Part shown: in pieces, positions 7,006-14,110 of the stretch | Numbering within the stretch: the stretch's first letter is position 1 | How the letters are laid out: every line of letters begins with the position of its first letter | Position numbers and translations under genes: made by a program | Assembly (NCBI GenBank): GCA_947450015.1 | Contig: CANFUB010000023.1 | Span: 1-16,723 of the forward strand | Reading direction: 5' to 3' | Source: Bacteroidota bacterium | GTDB lineage: Bacteria; Bacteroidota; Bacteroidia; NS11-12g; UBA955 | Length of the DNA stretch: 16,723 nucleotides | The notes under the pieces: model-generated | What the model saw: the letters and a program-made list of their open reading frames with translations, nothing else | What the model was told of the DNA's origin: nothing | Database searches by the model: none

Positions 7006-8676
7006 ATGCTACTAAAACTAAGTATTTCCAATTTTGCCATTATTAAACACATGGTATTCGAACCTAGCAAGGGCTTGAATATTATTACAGGTGAAACGGG
7101 TGCAGGTAAATCAATTGTTATGGATGCACTCTCACTGATTTTGGGCAACCGTGCCGATATAAAAACGAAAAGTGAAGATGGCAATTCGGAAAAATGCATT
7201 GTTGAAGGTGTTTTTCAATTGAGCGAAGCAAAATACAAAACGCTGTTTGATGCCCTAGAGCTCGACTTCGAGGAACAGACAATCATTCGCAGAGAAATTA
7301 ATGACAATGGTAAATCTCGGAGTTTTATTAACGATACCCCAGTTAATTTACAGCAAATTAAGGCCATAACACAAAACCTTATTAGCATTCATTCTCAGCA
7401 CGAAAACACCCAACTAACCGATCGCGATTTTCAATTCAATTTACTGGATAATTTTGCGGGAATAGCAAAGCAAGTATTGGATTTTAAAAAGAACTTTAAT
7501 GCGTTTAAAAATAAAACAGCACATCTAAAAGAATGTGAACAAAAGCAGCAAGCATGGTTAAAGGAGAAGGATTATTTAAATTATTTAATCAATGAGTTTG
7601 AGCAGCTAGCTTTGCAAGACAACGAAGAGCAGTTGTTAGAGGCAGAATTAAATTTGTTGAACAATGCAGAAACCATCGCACAAGTATCTGATGCCATGGT
7701 TCAATTGATTACAGAAAACGAAATGTCGGTGGTCGATGCATTGAATCAATTAAAGTCGCAACTCAAAGCAATTGTAAATGTAAGTGGATTATCAAAGGAA
7801 CTCTACGACCGAATTGAATCATCGATCATTGAATTGAAAGACATTGCTAGCGAAGCCGACAATTTAAAACAATCGGCCATGCCAGATGCCGCACGATTAG
7901 AGGAGGTTAACAATAGATTACTAACCATTCAAAATTTGAAACGCAAACATGGCGTTATTGAATTTGAGGATTTGTTAAAGGAGCAATCGGTTATATCAGA
8001 TAAACTATTGACGATAGGGAATATTGACGATGAAATTGAGGTCCTTAAAAAGGAATTAGAACTAGCTGAAATAGCTTTGGACAAGGTTGCAATAAAGCTG
8101 CACACCGATCGTTTAAAGGCGGCCCTAAAAATCGAGACAGAGGTTAAACAAATTCTTAAAAGTCTTGAAATGCCAAAGGCTGAAATTAAATTTGAATTAA
8201 CGGAGAAAGTCCAATTTGATGAATATGGTAAAACGGATTTTGTAATTCTTTTTACAGCAAACGTTGGCATGCCATTGCAGGCTTTAAATAAAGTTGCTTC
8301 TGGTGGCGAATTGAGCCGATTAGCCTTAAGTTTTAGAAGCATAGAGGCGGGTCATTCCGATCTGAGCACTTTGATTTTTGATGAAATTGATACTGGCGTA
8401 TCTGGTAAAGTAGCAGATACAATAGGCTCACTTTTCGAGCACCTGTCTCATCAACACCAAGTCATCGCCATTACCCATTTGCCACAAGTGGCTGGTTATG
8501 GTCAATCGCATTTCATGATTGGTAAACGCGAGGAGCAAAATAAAACAATATCTTATCTTAAAGCTTTGAATCCATCCGATAGGGTAGATGAGTTAGCCAA
8601 AATGCTGAGTGGTAATTCTCCAACTGAAATTGCTCGTAAAAATGCGTTAGAATTAATAAAGACTATTGCTTCTTAG
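7006..8676 (+). CDS. recN: DNA repair ATPase RecN
   Basis: RecN is an SMC-like cytoplasmic ATPase that helps recombinational repair of double-strand breaks. The 556 residues match the family. The N-terminal head begins LKLSISNFAIIKHMVFEP and carries Walker A GETGAGKS (29-36). A long helical arm, rich in Lys, Glu, Gln and Leu, spans about residues 150-360 and should form the coiled coil. The C-terminal head has the ABC signature ASGGELSRLALS (from 431), Walker B LIFDEIDTGVSG (from 456, Asp459 and catalytic Glu460), and ITHLPQVAG with the switch His. The ATG abuts the TAA of pfkA (TAAATG), so translation is probably coupled. Pairing of pfkA with recN seems to be organisational rather than functional. 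Confidence 0.96.
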   Translation: MLLKLSISNFAIIKHMVFEPSKGLNIITGETGAGKSIVMDALSLILGNRADIKTKSEDGNSEKCIVEGVFQLSEAKYKTLFDALELDFEEQTIIRREINDNGKSRSFINDTPVNLQQIKAITQNLISIHSQHENTQLTDRDFQFNLLDNFAGIAKQVLDFKKNFNAFKNKTAHLKECEQKQQAWLKEKDYLNYLINEFEQLALQDNEEQLLEAELNLLNNAETIAQVSDAMVQLITENEMSVVDALNQLKSQLKAIVNVSGLSKELYDRIESSIIELKDIASEADNLKQSAMPDAARLEEVNNRLLTIQNLKRKHGVIEFEDLLKEQSVISDKLLTIGNIDDEIEVLKKELELAEIALDKVAIKLHTDRLKAALKIETEVKQILKSLEMPKAEIKFELTEKVQFDEYGKTDFVILFTANVGMPLQALNKVASGGELSRLALSFRSIEAGHSDLSTLIFDEIDTGVSGKVADTIGSLFEHLSHQHQVIAITHLPQVAGYGQSHFMIGKREEQNKTISYLKALNPSDRVDELAKMLSGNSPTEIARKNALELIKTIAS

Positions 8677-8704
8677 CAGTAGAGTAATCCTTTTGATGGT
8701 TTTT

Positions 8705-8736
8705 TAAAATAAAAAATGGGCATTTTTCAATGCCCA
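8705..8736 (-). terminator. orphan minus-strand intrinsic terminator
   Basis: TGGGCATT (8717-8724) pairs with AATGCCCA (8729-8736) around the loop TTTC. Only on the minus strand is the stem followed by a T run (the A run 8711-8716 on the plus strand). It would therefore stop leftward transcription into recN, although no intact minus-strand gene lies to its right for about 1.7 kb. Confidence 0.6.
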
Positions 8737-8761
8737 CCCGTCTGCTGTATGTTAGACTATT

Positions 8762-8791
8762 CTATTATTTACATAATAGCTTTATTTTTTA
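8762..8791 (+). terminator. weak plus-strand terminator after recN
   Basis: CTATTAT (8762-8768) pairs with ATAATAG (8773-8779) around the loop TTAC and is followed by CTTTATTTTTT. The T run supports termination of the pfkA-recN transcript, but the stem is almost all A-T pairs and so is weak. Confidence 0.45.
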
Positions 8792-8809
8792 CATTCAATT
8801 GATTTAAAA

Positions 8810-8893
8810 TTAATAGAATTGACATAACTCTATTTTTAAATCCTTGATGTTGTATTCGATTCCATCGCGGTCTATCGCAGATTTGTGTTTAAA
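8810..8893 (-). pseudogene. possible C-terminal remnant of a lost gene
   Basis: On the minus strand a 27-codon open stretch without a start codon ends in a stop at 8810-8812. Its translation contains KSAIDRDGIEYNIKDLKIEL, with protein-like composition and no low-complexity bias, unlike the surrounding A/T runs. An in-frame TAA bounds it upstream. The minus-strand terminator at 8705-8736 lies about 75 nt downstream, where the terminator of such a gene would be. I recognise no family, and the stretch is short enough to be chance. Confidence 0.2.
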
Positions 8894-8942
8894 TTAAATG
8901 CTTTATAATTTGCAAAAATTCATTCAAAAATCTAAAAAACTA

Positions 8943-9820
8943 GGTGTTTTTACTTAGTATTAAATCTGAGTAAAAATACTTAGTTTTTCGTTCGCAATAT
9001 TATTATTTAAATATTTATTAAAGAAATTTAATTTAATAAAATGTTGAAAATATTTATAAGTTATTGAAATACAGGTGTTAAAAAATTTACAAATTTCGAC
9101 CCAAACAGCTCTGAACAGCGTGAATTTCTGTTGATGAAATTATGTTTAGTGAGTTATAGCAATAGTTGCAGAAATTAAAATTAAAATTTTAACATATCAA
9201 TAAATATTAATATTATATATTTTTATTGAAAATTGCTTTAAAAACTAAGTATAAATACTCATAAAAATTAACAAAATTTTGAAAAATAATTTATAAATAA
9301 CAGAAATTGAGTTAATTATGGAGTTTATGAGAAATGAAACACAAACATTTTACTTTTAAAAATGTTTGCTAATGCTTTAAAAATAATCCAAGGCATTCGA
9401 AGTATATCTTTTTTTCAAAAACCGAACTGGTTTTTCAAAATTGGGTTTGTTTTTACAAGCCTGCTCCATATTGATTAACCAATCAAGTAAAAACACTTAC
9501 TTTAGAATAATCAGTTTACGTGAAACTCTAATATTCACAAGGCTTATAGTGCTATTTAATCAGCTTCTAATACAGTCTAAATTAGGTGGTATTTTGACCA
9601 CATACCCTGGACGGTATTCTACTAGTTTTACCATCATTTTTACGCGAAAATACTAAGGATGCACCCGTTTTAGTGAAATTTAATGTATTGATAAACAGTT
9701 CTATAGGTCAATTTTAATAATTTTATTGAACCATGCCTTGTAATTTCGATTTTTCACTCTAAGTTTGAGTATAAGGTATTGATAATCATGGGTATATATA
9801 CTTAGTAAGTTAAAATACTC
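8943..9820. repeat. dispersed 17-bp repeat family, both orientations
   Basis: Copies related to GAGTATTTATACTTAGT: GGTGTTTTTACTTAGT at 8943-8958 (+), GAGTAAAAATACTTAGT at 8968-8984 (+), ACTAAGTATAAATACTC at 9244-9260 (inverted), AAGTAAAAACACTTACT at 9485-9501 (+, degenerate), GGTATATATACTTAGT at 9791-9806 (+) and AGTAAGTTAAAATACTC at 9804-9820 (inverted, overlapping the previous one). The two inverted copies share the longer exact string AAATACTCATAAAA. Spacing is irregular, so this is not a CRISPR or tandem array. Clustered binding sites for a DNA-binding protein, or remnants of a duplicated segment, are both possible. Confidence 0.55.
9738..9767 (+). promoter_or_regulatory. consensus promoter of the small plus-strand unit
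   Basis: TTG at 9738-9740 (-33) and TAAGTTTG at 9760-9767 (-7, exact TAnnTTTG) are spaced by 19 nt, the best-matching promoter in the window. Transcription should start near 9774 and run to the terminator at 10378-10407. TCAAT/ATTGA arms around an AT-rich centre (9709-9730) sit immediately upstream, and a GTATTGATAA copy overlaps the predicted start (9776-9785), so regulation here is plausible. Confidence 0.6.
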
Positions 9821-9928
9821 ATAAAACAGACAACAAAACAAAAAAAGACATTTAATGATATTATAGATACATGTTTAGAGAAGAAGCGGGTTAAAATAAC
9901 AACAACACTACACTTTAAAACTAAAACG

Positions 9929-10051
9929 ATGGAAAACACTAGAATGACCTACAAGCTAACGAATCTTAGTACTAGAAATAGAAAGATTTCTGCCAAGTTA
10001 GAAAAGCTTAGAATCCACACAATCTATTATCGTGTATTGATAATATCATAA
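9929..10051 (+). CDS. small ORF, 40 residues, basic
   Basis: A 40-codon frame (MENTRMTYKLTNLSTRNRKI at its start) rich in Lys and Arg, lying about 155 nt into the predicted transcript that starts near 9774. The bases before the ATG, ACTAAAACGATGGA, recur exactly before the next small ORF, which supports use as a start context. No domain is recognised. It could be a translated small protein or a spurious frame in a regulatory RNA. Confidence 0.3.
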   Translation: MENTRMTYKLTNLSTRNRKISAKLEKLRIHTIYYRVLIIS

Positions 10052-10134
10052 AAAGCAAAGCAAGGGAGTAATAATATATAAACTTAAAAACTAAAAATTA
10101 AACTAAAAACTAAAACTTGAACTAAACTAAAACG

Positions 10135-10212
10135 ATGGAGCACATTTCCATTATTTATTATTATTCCCCTTGTTTTGTTTTCGATCATTCCCAATCGAAA
10201 ACTAAATGTTAA
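10135..10212 (+). CDS. small ORF, 25 residues, possible leader peptide
   Basis: A 25-codon frame, MEHISIIYYYSPCFVFDHSQ followed by SKTKC, preceded by the same ACTAAAACGATGGA string as the upstream small ORF. A run of AACTAAAA-like short repeats (10081-10134) forms its leader. Its second half overlaps a perfect 9-bp hairpin (10177-10202), so translation of the frame would change RNA folding ahead of the 28-residue ORF at 10242. A leader-peptide role is therefore conceivable but unproven. Confidence 0.25.
   Translation: MEHISIIYYYSPCFVFDHSQSKTKC
10177..10202 (+). promoter_or_regulatory. RNA hairpin upstream of the 28-residue ORF
   Basis: GTTTTCGAT (10177-10185) pairs perfectly with ATCGAAAAC (10194-10202) around the loop CATTCCCA. 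No T run follows, so it is not a terminator. It lies 40 nt before the ATG at 10242, inside the 25-residue ORF, where it may affect mRNA stability or translation. Confidence 0.45.
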
Positions 10213-10241
10213 AAAAATCACAAAAAATCAAACATACAATT

Positions 10242-10328
10242 ATGAAAAACTCAATCCTAAAATACTATTACACAGCCATCATATTGTTGGTTATTTCAAT
10301 GGTTCAATTGATGTGTATGCAGGCATAG
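10242..10328 (+). CDS. 28-residue hydrophobic peptide
   Basis: A 28-codon frame: a basic, Tyr-rich start (MKNSILKYYY), a hydrophobic core TAIILLVISMVQLM long enough for one membrane helix, and the tail CMQA. It is the last ORF before the terminator at 10378-10407 and is preceded by an A-rich, unstructured leader (10210-10241), as is common for Bacteroidota starts. A TisB/Fst-like membrane peptide, a small regulatory membrane protein or a bare signal-like peptide are all possible; I recognise no family. The pattern of charge followed by a membrane-spanning stretch is less likely by chance than for the two ORFs upstream. Confidence 0.45.
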   Translation: MKNSILKYYYTAIILLVISMVQLMCMQA

Positions 10329-10377
10329 TAAGCCTTTAAAAACGTTCATATTAGATTAAATTATACACTATAAAACG

Positions 10378-10407
10378 GCCCTGGCAGTAATGCTGGGGCT
10401 TTTTTTT
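10378..10407 (+). terminator. intrinsic terminator of the small plus-strand unit
   Basis: GCCCTGGCA (10378-10386) pairs with TGCTGGGGC (10391-10399) around the loop GTAA, with two G-U wobbles, followed by eight T (10400-10407). On the minus strand the wobbles become C-A mismatches, so the signal favours plus-strand transcription. That orientation implies a plus-strand transcript arriving from the otherwise gene-poor region. The T run overlaps the pabB stop codon. Confidence 0.8.
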
Positions 10408-11671
10408 AGAAATTGTAAAAGCCATTGGCTTTCAAAAGGCATTCTTCAAATTCTTTTTCAGGATCGGAATCATATGTTATGGCGCCACCTACATGAAAAG
10501 AAACATTCTTATTTAACTTGTCCTCAATTATAGTTCTTATCACAACATTAAAATCGAAATCGCCATTTGGCATTTTGTAACCAATACAACCACTATAAAT
10601 ACCGCGTTTTTCATTTTCATAAATGGCAATATTTTTCATCACTTCTACTTTGGGAGCACCAGTCATGCTACCCATCGGAAACAAAGCCGTAAATATTGAA
10701 GTGAATGAACTGTTTTGAATTAATTGTCCGGAGACTGTAGAAATCATTTGATTCACCAAAGCAAATGGATAAACTTTGCATAATTCCTCGACCTTAATAC
10801 TCCCACTTACACACACATGGCCTAGGTCGTTTCTAACCAAATCAACAATCATGACATTTTCGGCCAGTTCCTTGGCATCATTTTTTAACAATTCAATTTG
10901 GCGCTCATTTTCCACATTCGGCATGCGTTTATTTGTCCCCTTAATTGGCTGCGAAACCAAGTGTTCGTTATTTTTATAAAGAAATCTTTCAGGACTCGTA
11001 CATAAAAGCGTAAATGATGGGCTTTTTACATAAGCAGCAAAAGGTGTTGGTGATTTTTTATTAAGCGCCTCGAATGTTCGTAATGGTTGTCTTAACGCAC
11101 CTTCATAAATGAATTTTTGACAATAATTGATTTCATAAAAATCGCCCTCTATAATTTGTTTTTTAATGGCTTCAACATTGTCAATGTACTTGCTTTTTGG
11201 GGTGCATGCAACAAATGTTAATGGCAAATCGTGATCTGCAGATTCACTGATAGCGCTGTTTTTAAATTGCTCAACATATTGATTGAAAAGTGCATCTGGA
11301 ATCCCATTATTGATAATTTCTAATATAGAACTTTTGCGCCTTATAGCTAAAAGGATTTCTGGGATATAGCAACCATTTTCGGCATCGGACAAGTCTATAT
11401 CTGCGTTAAAGTTCTTATTAACTTCATAGGCAAAATAACCCATGACCCATCGTTTTTCAAATTCTATTTGATAGCAAATTTGTTGGAAATTTCCATTTAC
11501 TTTTTCTATACAACCAAAAGCGGCAAGGCATTCAAAACGATCGTAATTCAATGGTGAATTAATTCCATTTGAATCATAATAATTGCAGGTTTCGAATGCT
11601 TCGGTGAAAGCAAGTATCAGCTGTTTGGTGAGTGCCAAATCATTTATTTGCAATTCAATTTGGTTGTTCAT
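10406..11671 (-). CDS. pabB: aminodeoxychorismate synthase component I (PabB)
   Basis: PabB converts chorismate to 4-amino-4-deoxychorismate with ammonia from a PabA glutaminase subunit, leading to p-aminobenzoate and folate. From the chosen start, MNNQIELQ, the protein has 421 residues. The chorismate-binding domain fills the C-terminal two thirds: GDFYEINYCQKF, SPERF (226-230), QPIKGT with Lys244, the FPMGSMTGAPK motif, GCIGY, and the end motif HVGGAITYDSDPEKEFEE. Lys in PIKGT is the residue of PabB; anthranilate synthase TrpE has Ala there. The N-terminal part is shorter and divergent. The ATG at 11671 overlaps the uvrC stop by 17 nt and fits translational coupling; an earlier in-frame start at 11716 would add residues encoded entirely within uvrC. 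No pabA or pabC is adjacent. Confidence 0.88.
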   Translation of the reverse strand: MNNQIELQINDLALTKQLILAFTEAFETCNYYDSNGINSPLNYDRFECLAAFGCIEKVNGNFQQICYQIEFEKRWVMGYFAYEVNKNFNADIDLSDAENGCYIPEILLAIRRKSSILEIINNGIPDALFNQYVEQFKNSAISESADHDLPLTFVACTPKSKYIDNVEAIKKQIIEGDFYEINYCQKFIYEGALRQPLRTFEALNKKSPTPFAAYVKSPSFTLLCTSPERFLYKNNEHLVSQPIKGTNKRMPNVENERQIELLKNDAKELAENVMIVDLVRNDLGHVCVSGSIKVEELCKVYPFALVNQMISTVSGQLIQNSSFTSIFTALFPMGSMTGAPKVEVMKNIAIYENEKRGIYSGCIGYKMPNGDFDFNVVIRTIIEDKLNKNVSFHVGGAITYDSDPEKEFEECLLKANGFYNF

Positions 11672-13460
11672 TTGAAAAATGTTCAAGAATGGCATTGGCT
11701 GTTTTTTCGGAAACAACAGCCATTAAAGTGTCTTTATCTGCAGTTTTAATTTTTTTTACAGATTTAAAATGTGAAAGAAGGGTACGTGCAGTTACCGAAC
11801 CAATGCCATCAATCTCTTCTAAACTTGTAACTGTGAAATTTTTACTTCTTCTATTTCTGTGATGTGTAATACCAAAACGGTGGGCTTCATCACGCATTTG
11901 CTGAATGATACGCAATGTTTCTGATTTTTTGTCGAGGTACAGGGGCAAAGGATCATTGGGGTAATATAATTCTTCTAATCTTTTTGCAATACCAATAATA
12001 GGAACTTTACCATAGATATTTAAAGCCTTTAATGCGTCTATGGCAGCACTCAATTGTCCCTTGCCACCATCAACAACAATTAAATCGGGCAGGGCTTGTT
12101 GTTCATTAATTAGGCGGCTATAGCGACGGGTCACCACCTCGGTCATGGTAGCAAAATCATCGGGCCCTACAACAGTTTTTACATTAAAGTGCCTGTAATC
12201 GCTTTTACTAGGTTTGGCATCCTTAAACACAACACAAGCCGAAACAGGGTTGGTGCCTTGGATATTAGAATTATCAAAACACTCAATGTGCTTGGGTAGG
12301 GTGGTCAATCGCAAATCAGTCATCATGGTTGTTAAAATGCGCTCCGTTTTTAATCCTGGATCAAGCTTATCGGCCGCTTGCTGTTTTTCGTGTTTTAAAT
12401 ACAAAGCATTCTTCATACTTAAATCTAACAATTTCTTTTTGTCGCCACTTAATGGGACCGTAATATTAAAGGCAATGTCAATACTTAACTCAAATGGGAG
12501 AATGAGTTCTTCTGTTTCTGTATATTGGGTATTGCGAATTTCAGCAATGGCTTGTAAAAGCAATTCTTCATCTGATTCATCAATTTTCTTCTTATACTCC
12601 AAATTATGGGTTTGAATAATCATACCATTGACAACACGTAAATAATTTATATAAGCAGCCGTTGGTGTGCTAACGATACCATATACATCCACATTGCTTA
12701 TTTTGTTGTTAACGATGGTTGATTTGGCTTGGTATTTTTCTAAAAGATCTAACTTCTCTTTATAAATCTGCGCTTCTTCAAATTGCAACAATTCAACAGC
12801 CTCGGTCATTTTTTGTTTAAAATGTTTCTTGGCCTCCGATAGATTACCCTTCAAAATATGTTTGATATTGGCAATGGTTTGGTTGTAATCCTCGAGCGAT
12901 TGTAGGCCTTGACATGGCCCCTTGCAATTGCCAATCTGATATTCTAAACAGAGTTTGACTTTTTTGTCGCGTATGTTTTTCTCAGATAAATCGTAATTGC
13001 AATTACGGGTAGGGTAAAGCTTTTTTGCAAAATCTAAAACCAAATACATCAGCTTGCCACTGGAGTATGGCCCAAAATATTCGCTGCCATCTTTTACAGG
13101 ATTTCGCATAGCATAGACCTTTGAAAATCGCTCCTTCGAAATTTTAATTAAAGGATAGGATTTGTCATCCTTTAAACTGATGTTGTATTTTGGTAAAAAC
13201 TCTTTAATTAAACTGTTCTCGAGTAAGAGTGCATCGTATTCTGAATCAACAACGGTGTATTGAATGTCTCTTATTTTTGAAACCAACACGGCTGTTTTGC
13301 GGTTGTCGTGTATTTTAGTGAAATAAGAATTAACCCTTTTTTTTAAACTTTTGGCTTTGCCTATGTAAATTATCGTTCCTTGCTCATCAAAGTATTTATA
13401 GACCCCAGGTTGATCGGGTAAATTAGAAAGAAGTACTTTTAAATGGTTCTTTTCGCTCAT
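11655..13460 (-). CDS. uvrC: excinuclease ABC subunit UvrC
   Basis: UvrC makes the two incisions of nucleotide excision repair on the UvrB-DNA complex. The 601 residues are of usual length and carry all domains: the GIY-YIG nuclease (PGVYKY 18-23, IIYIGKAKSLKKRV 30-43); four cysteines (154, 171, 179, 183) arranged like the iron-sulphur ligands described for E. coli UvrC; a UVR helix (about 208-242) for UvrB contact; the RNase H-like nuclease with CFDNSNIQG (Asp396) and IVVDGGKGQL (Asp464); and C-terminal helix-hairpin-helix motifs (EEIDGIGSVTARTLLSHF, from about 547). It follows the lipoprotein gene at 13503 by 42 nt, has its own -7 box there, and overlaps pabB at its 3' end. Confidence 0.97.
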   Translation of the reverse strand: MSEKNHLKVLLSNLPDQPGVYKYFDEQGTIIYIGKAKSLKKRVNSYFTKIHDNRKTAVLVSKIRDIQYTVVDSEYDALLLENSLIKEFLPKYNISLKDDKSYPLIKISKERFSKVYAMRNPVKDGSEYFGPYSSGKLMYLVLDFAKKLYPTRNCNYDLSEKNIRDKKVKLCLEYQIGNCKGPCQGLQSLEDYNQTIANIKHILKGNLSEAKKHFKQKMTEAVELLQFEEAQIYKEKLDLLEKYQAKSTIVNNKISNVDVYGIVSTPTAAYINYLRVVNGMIIQTHNLEYKKKIDESDEELLLQAIAEIRNTQYTETEELILPFELSIDIAFNITVPLSGDKKKLLDLSMKNALYLKHEKQQAADKLDPGLKTERILTTMMTDLRLTTLPKHIECFDNSNIQGTNPVSACVVFKDAKPSKSDYRHFNVKTVVGPDDFATMTEVVTRRYSRLINEQQALPDLIVVDGGKGQLSAAIDALKALNIYGKVPIIGIAKRLEELYYPNDPLPLYLDKKSETLRIIQQMRDEAHRFGITHHRNRRSKNFTVTSLEEIDGIGSVTARTLLSHFKSVKKIKTADKDTLMAVVSEKTANAILEHFSNEQPN

Positions 13461-13471
13461 GGCTAGCCTGA

Positions 13472-13479
13472 CAAAATTA
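13472..13479 (-). promoter_or_regulatory. -7 box of uvrC-pabB
   Basis: On the minus strand this reads TAATTTTG, an exact TAnnTTTG match, ending 11 nt before the uvrC ATG. No clear -33 TTG is seen. uvrC-pabB may therefore be transcribed both from here and by read-through from the upstream lipoprotein gene, as no terminator separates them. Confidence 0.45.
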
Positions 13480-13502
13480 AATGAATGCGATTTAAGTTAG
13501 AA

Positions 13503-14060
13503 TTATTTTTTTAATTCTTCTGCAAGTGCTTCAACTTCTTCTTGCCTGCGGGTAAAAACCGATTCAGATTCAACTACCAATTTTAAGGTGTTTTGAGACA
13601 ATTTGTGCAAGGCCAAAATCTCACTTTTCGCTTGGTTAAAATACACCTTGAAAACAGCCTTGTCATAGTCTTTGTCATTGGCCGATTCTTTCAATGTTTT
13701 AACTTGTAAGAATAAATCTTCCGTTTGTTTTACAATCGGTGTATATTGTTTGGCAGTATTAATGTACAAACGGTCTAATGCTTTGTATTCTTCAAATAAA
13801 CGTTTAATTTCTTCATCAGGTTCAATGGCTTTTTCTTCCATTTTTAAATTGCAAAAACTTACATTGTGTTCTATCACTTCACTGCGCTCCTGGATATCCG
13901 CTAATTCTACTTTGTCCAGTAAATCTTTAACAACTAAAAGTCGACCGTTCAAGGTGTCTAAATATTGTAGCTCTGCCTGCTTTTCATAGTCAACACGGTT
14001 GTCGTTACAAGCACTCAAAATACTTGCAGAAATAAATAAAAAGGTGAAAAGTTTGAACAT
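13503..14060 (-). CDS. coiled-coil SPII lipoprotein, function unknown
   Basis: A 185-residue lipoprotein. From the chosen ATG the N-terminus is MFKLFTFLFISASILSAC: a short basic start, a hydrophobic core and the lipobox LSAC with Cys18. The mature part is almost entirely charged and helical (for example EEIKRLFEEYKALDRLY and RRQEEVEALAEELKK), so it should form long helices or a coiled coil in the periplasm or at the outer membrane. I recognise no family. A start 12 codons upstream (14096) would bury the signal behind a charged extension and is less likely. On the minus strand GAAATTTG, one base off the -7 consensus, ends five bases before the ATG. The start is 50 nt from the divergent transporter gene, so the two promoters share that gap. 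Confidence 0.8.
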   Translation of the reverse strand: MFKLFTFLFISASILSACNDNRVDYEKQAELQYLDTLNGRLLVVKDLLDKVELADIQERSEVIEHNVSFCNLKMEEKAIEPDEEIKRLFEEYKALDRLYINTAKQYTPIVKQTEDLFLQVKTLKESANDKDYDKAVFKVYFNQAKSEILALHKLSQNTLKLVVESESVFTRRQEEVEALAEELKK

Positions 14061-14110
14061 CTGCACAAATTTCAGCAATTTCGTGACATTTTCCACTATA
14101 AAATTAAGAA

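Larger units (their letters stand above)
8677..10405. other. long AT-rich gene-poor region with repeats
   Basis: About 1.7 kb between the stop codons of recN and pabB contains no conventional gene on either strand. The left part (8740-9700) is very AT-rich, with several inverted repeats: TCAATAAA 9197-9204 with TTTATTGA 9222-9229; AAACATTTT 9343-9351 with AAAATGTTT 9359-9367; AAAAACC 9417-9423 with GGTTTTT 9429-9435. It also carries the 17-bp repeat family and three copies of GTATTGATAA described separately. The right part (9738-10407) looks like a short plus-strand transcription unit. Possible readings are a decayed gene region, a small RNA or small-protein locus, or a regulatory array. The sequence alone does not decide. 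Confidence 0.7.

Noticed and set aside
9067..9177. 36-codon open plus-strand stretch with a protein-like patch (DPNSSEQREFLLMKL)
   Set aside because: It has no start codon in a useful place and no recognisable family; too short to claim as a gene remnant.
9417..9435. Hairpin AAAAACC/GGTTTTT with loop GAACT as a terminator
   Set aside because: The stem ends in its own T run and is followed by C and A bases, and no gene ends nearby on either strand.
9441..9656. 71-codon plus-strand frame with TTG start
   Set aside because: No ATG, no domain, low-complexity Leu/Ile/Thr content and no start context or promoter; it is typical of chance frames in AT-rich DNA.
8943..9820. CRISPR or tandem repeat array
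   Set aside because: Repeats are degenerate, in both orientations and irregularly spaced, with no cas genes nearby.
10229..10236. Minus-strand -7 box TATGTTTG as a confirmed antisense promoter
   Set aside because: No -33 TTG is present at 19-21 nt, and one 8-mer with five fixed bases is expected by chance in AT-rich DNA; kept only as a testable idea.
8677..10405. tmRNA, RNase P RNA, SRP RNA, tRNA, dif or oriC site in the gene-poor region
   Set aside because: None of their hallmark sequences (for example the RNase P core, the SRP loop, tRNA T-arm, DnaA boxes TTATCCACA) could be seen.
11672..11716. Longer N-terminus for PabB from an ATG at 11716
   Set aside because: The added 15 residues lie wholly inside uvrC coding sequence and match nothing in the family.
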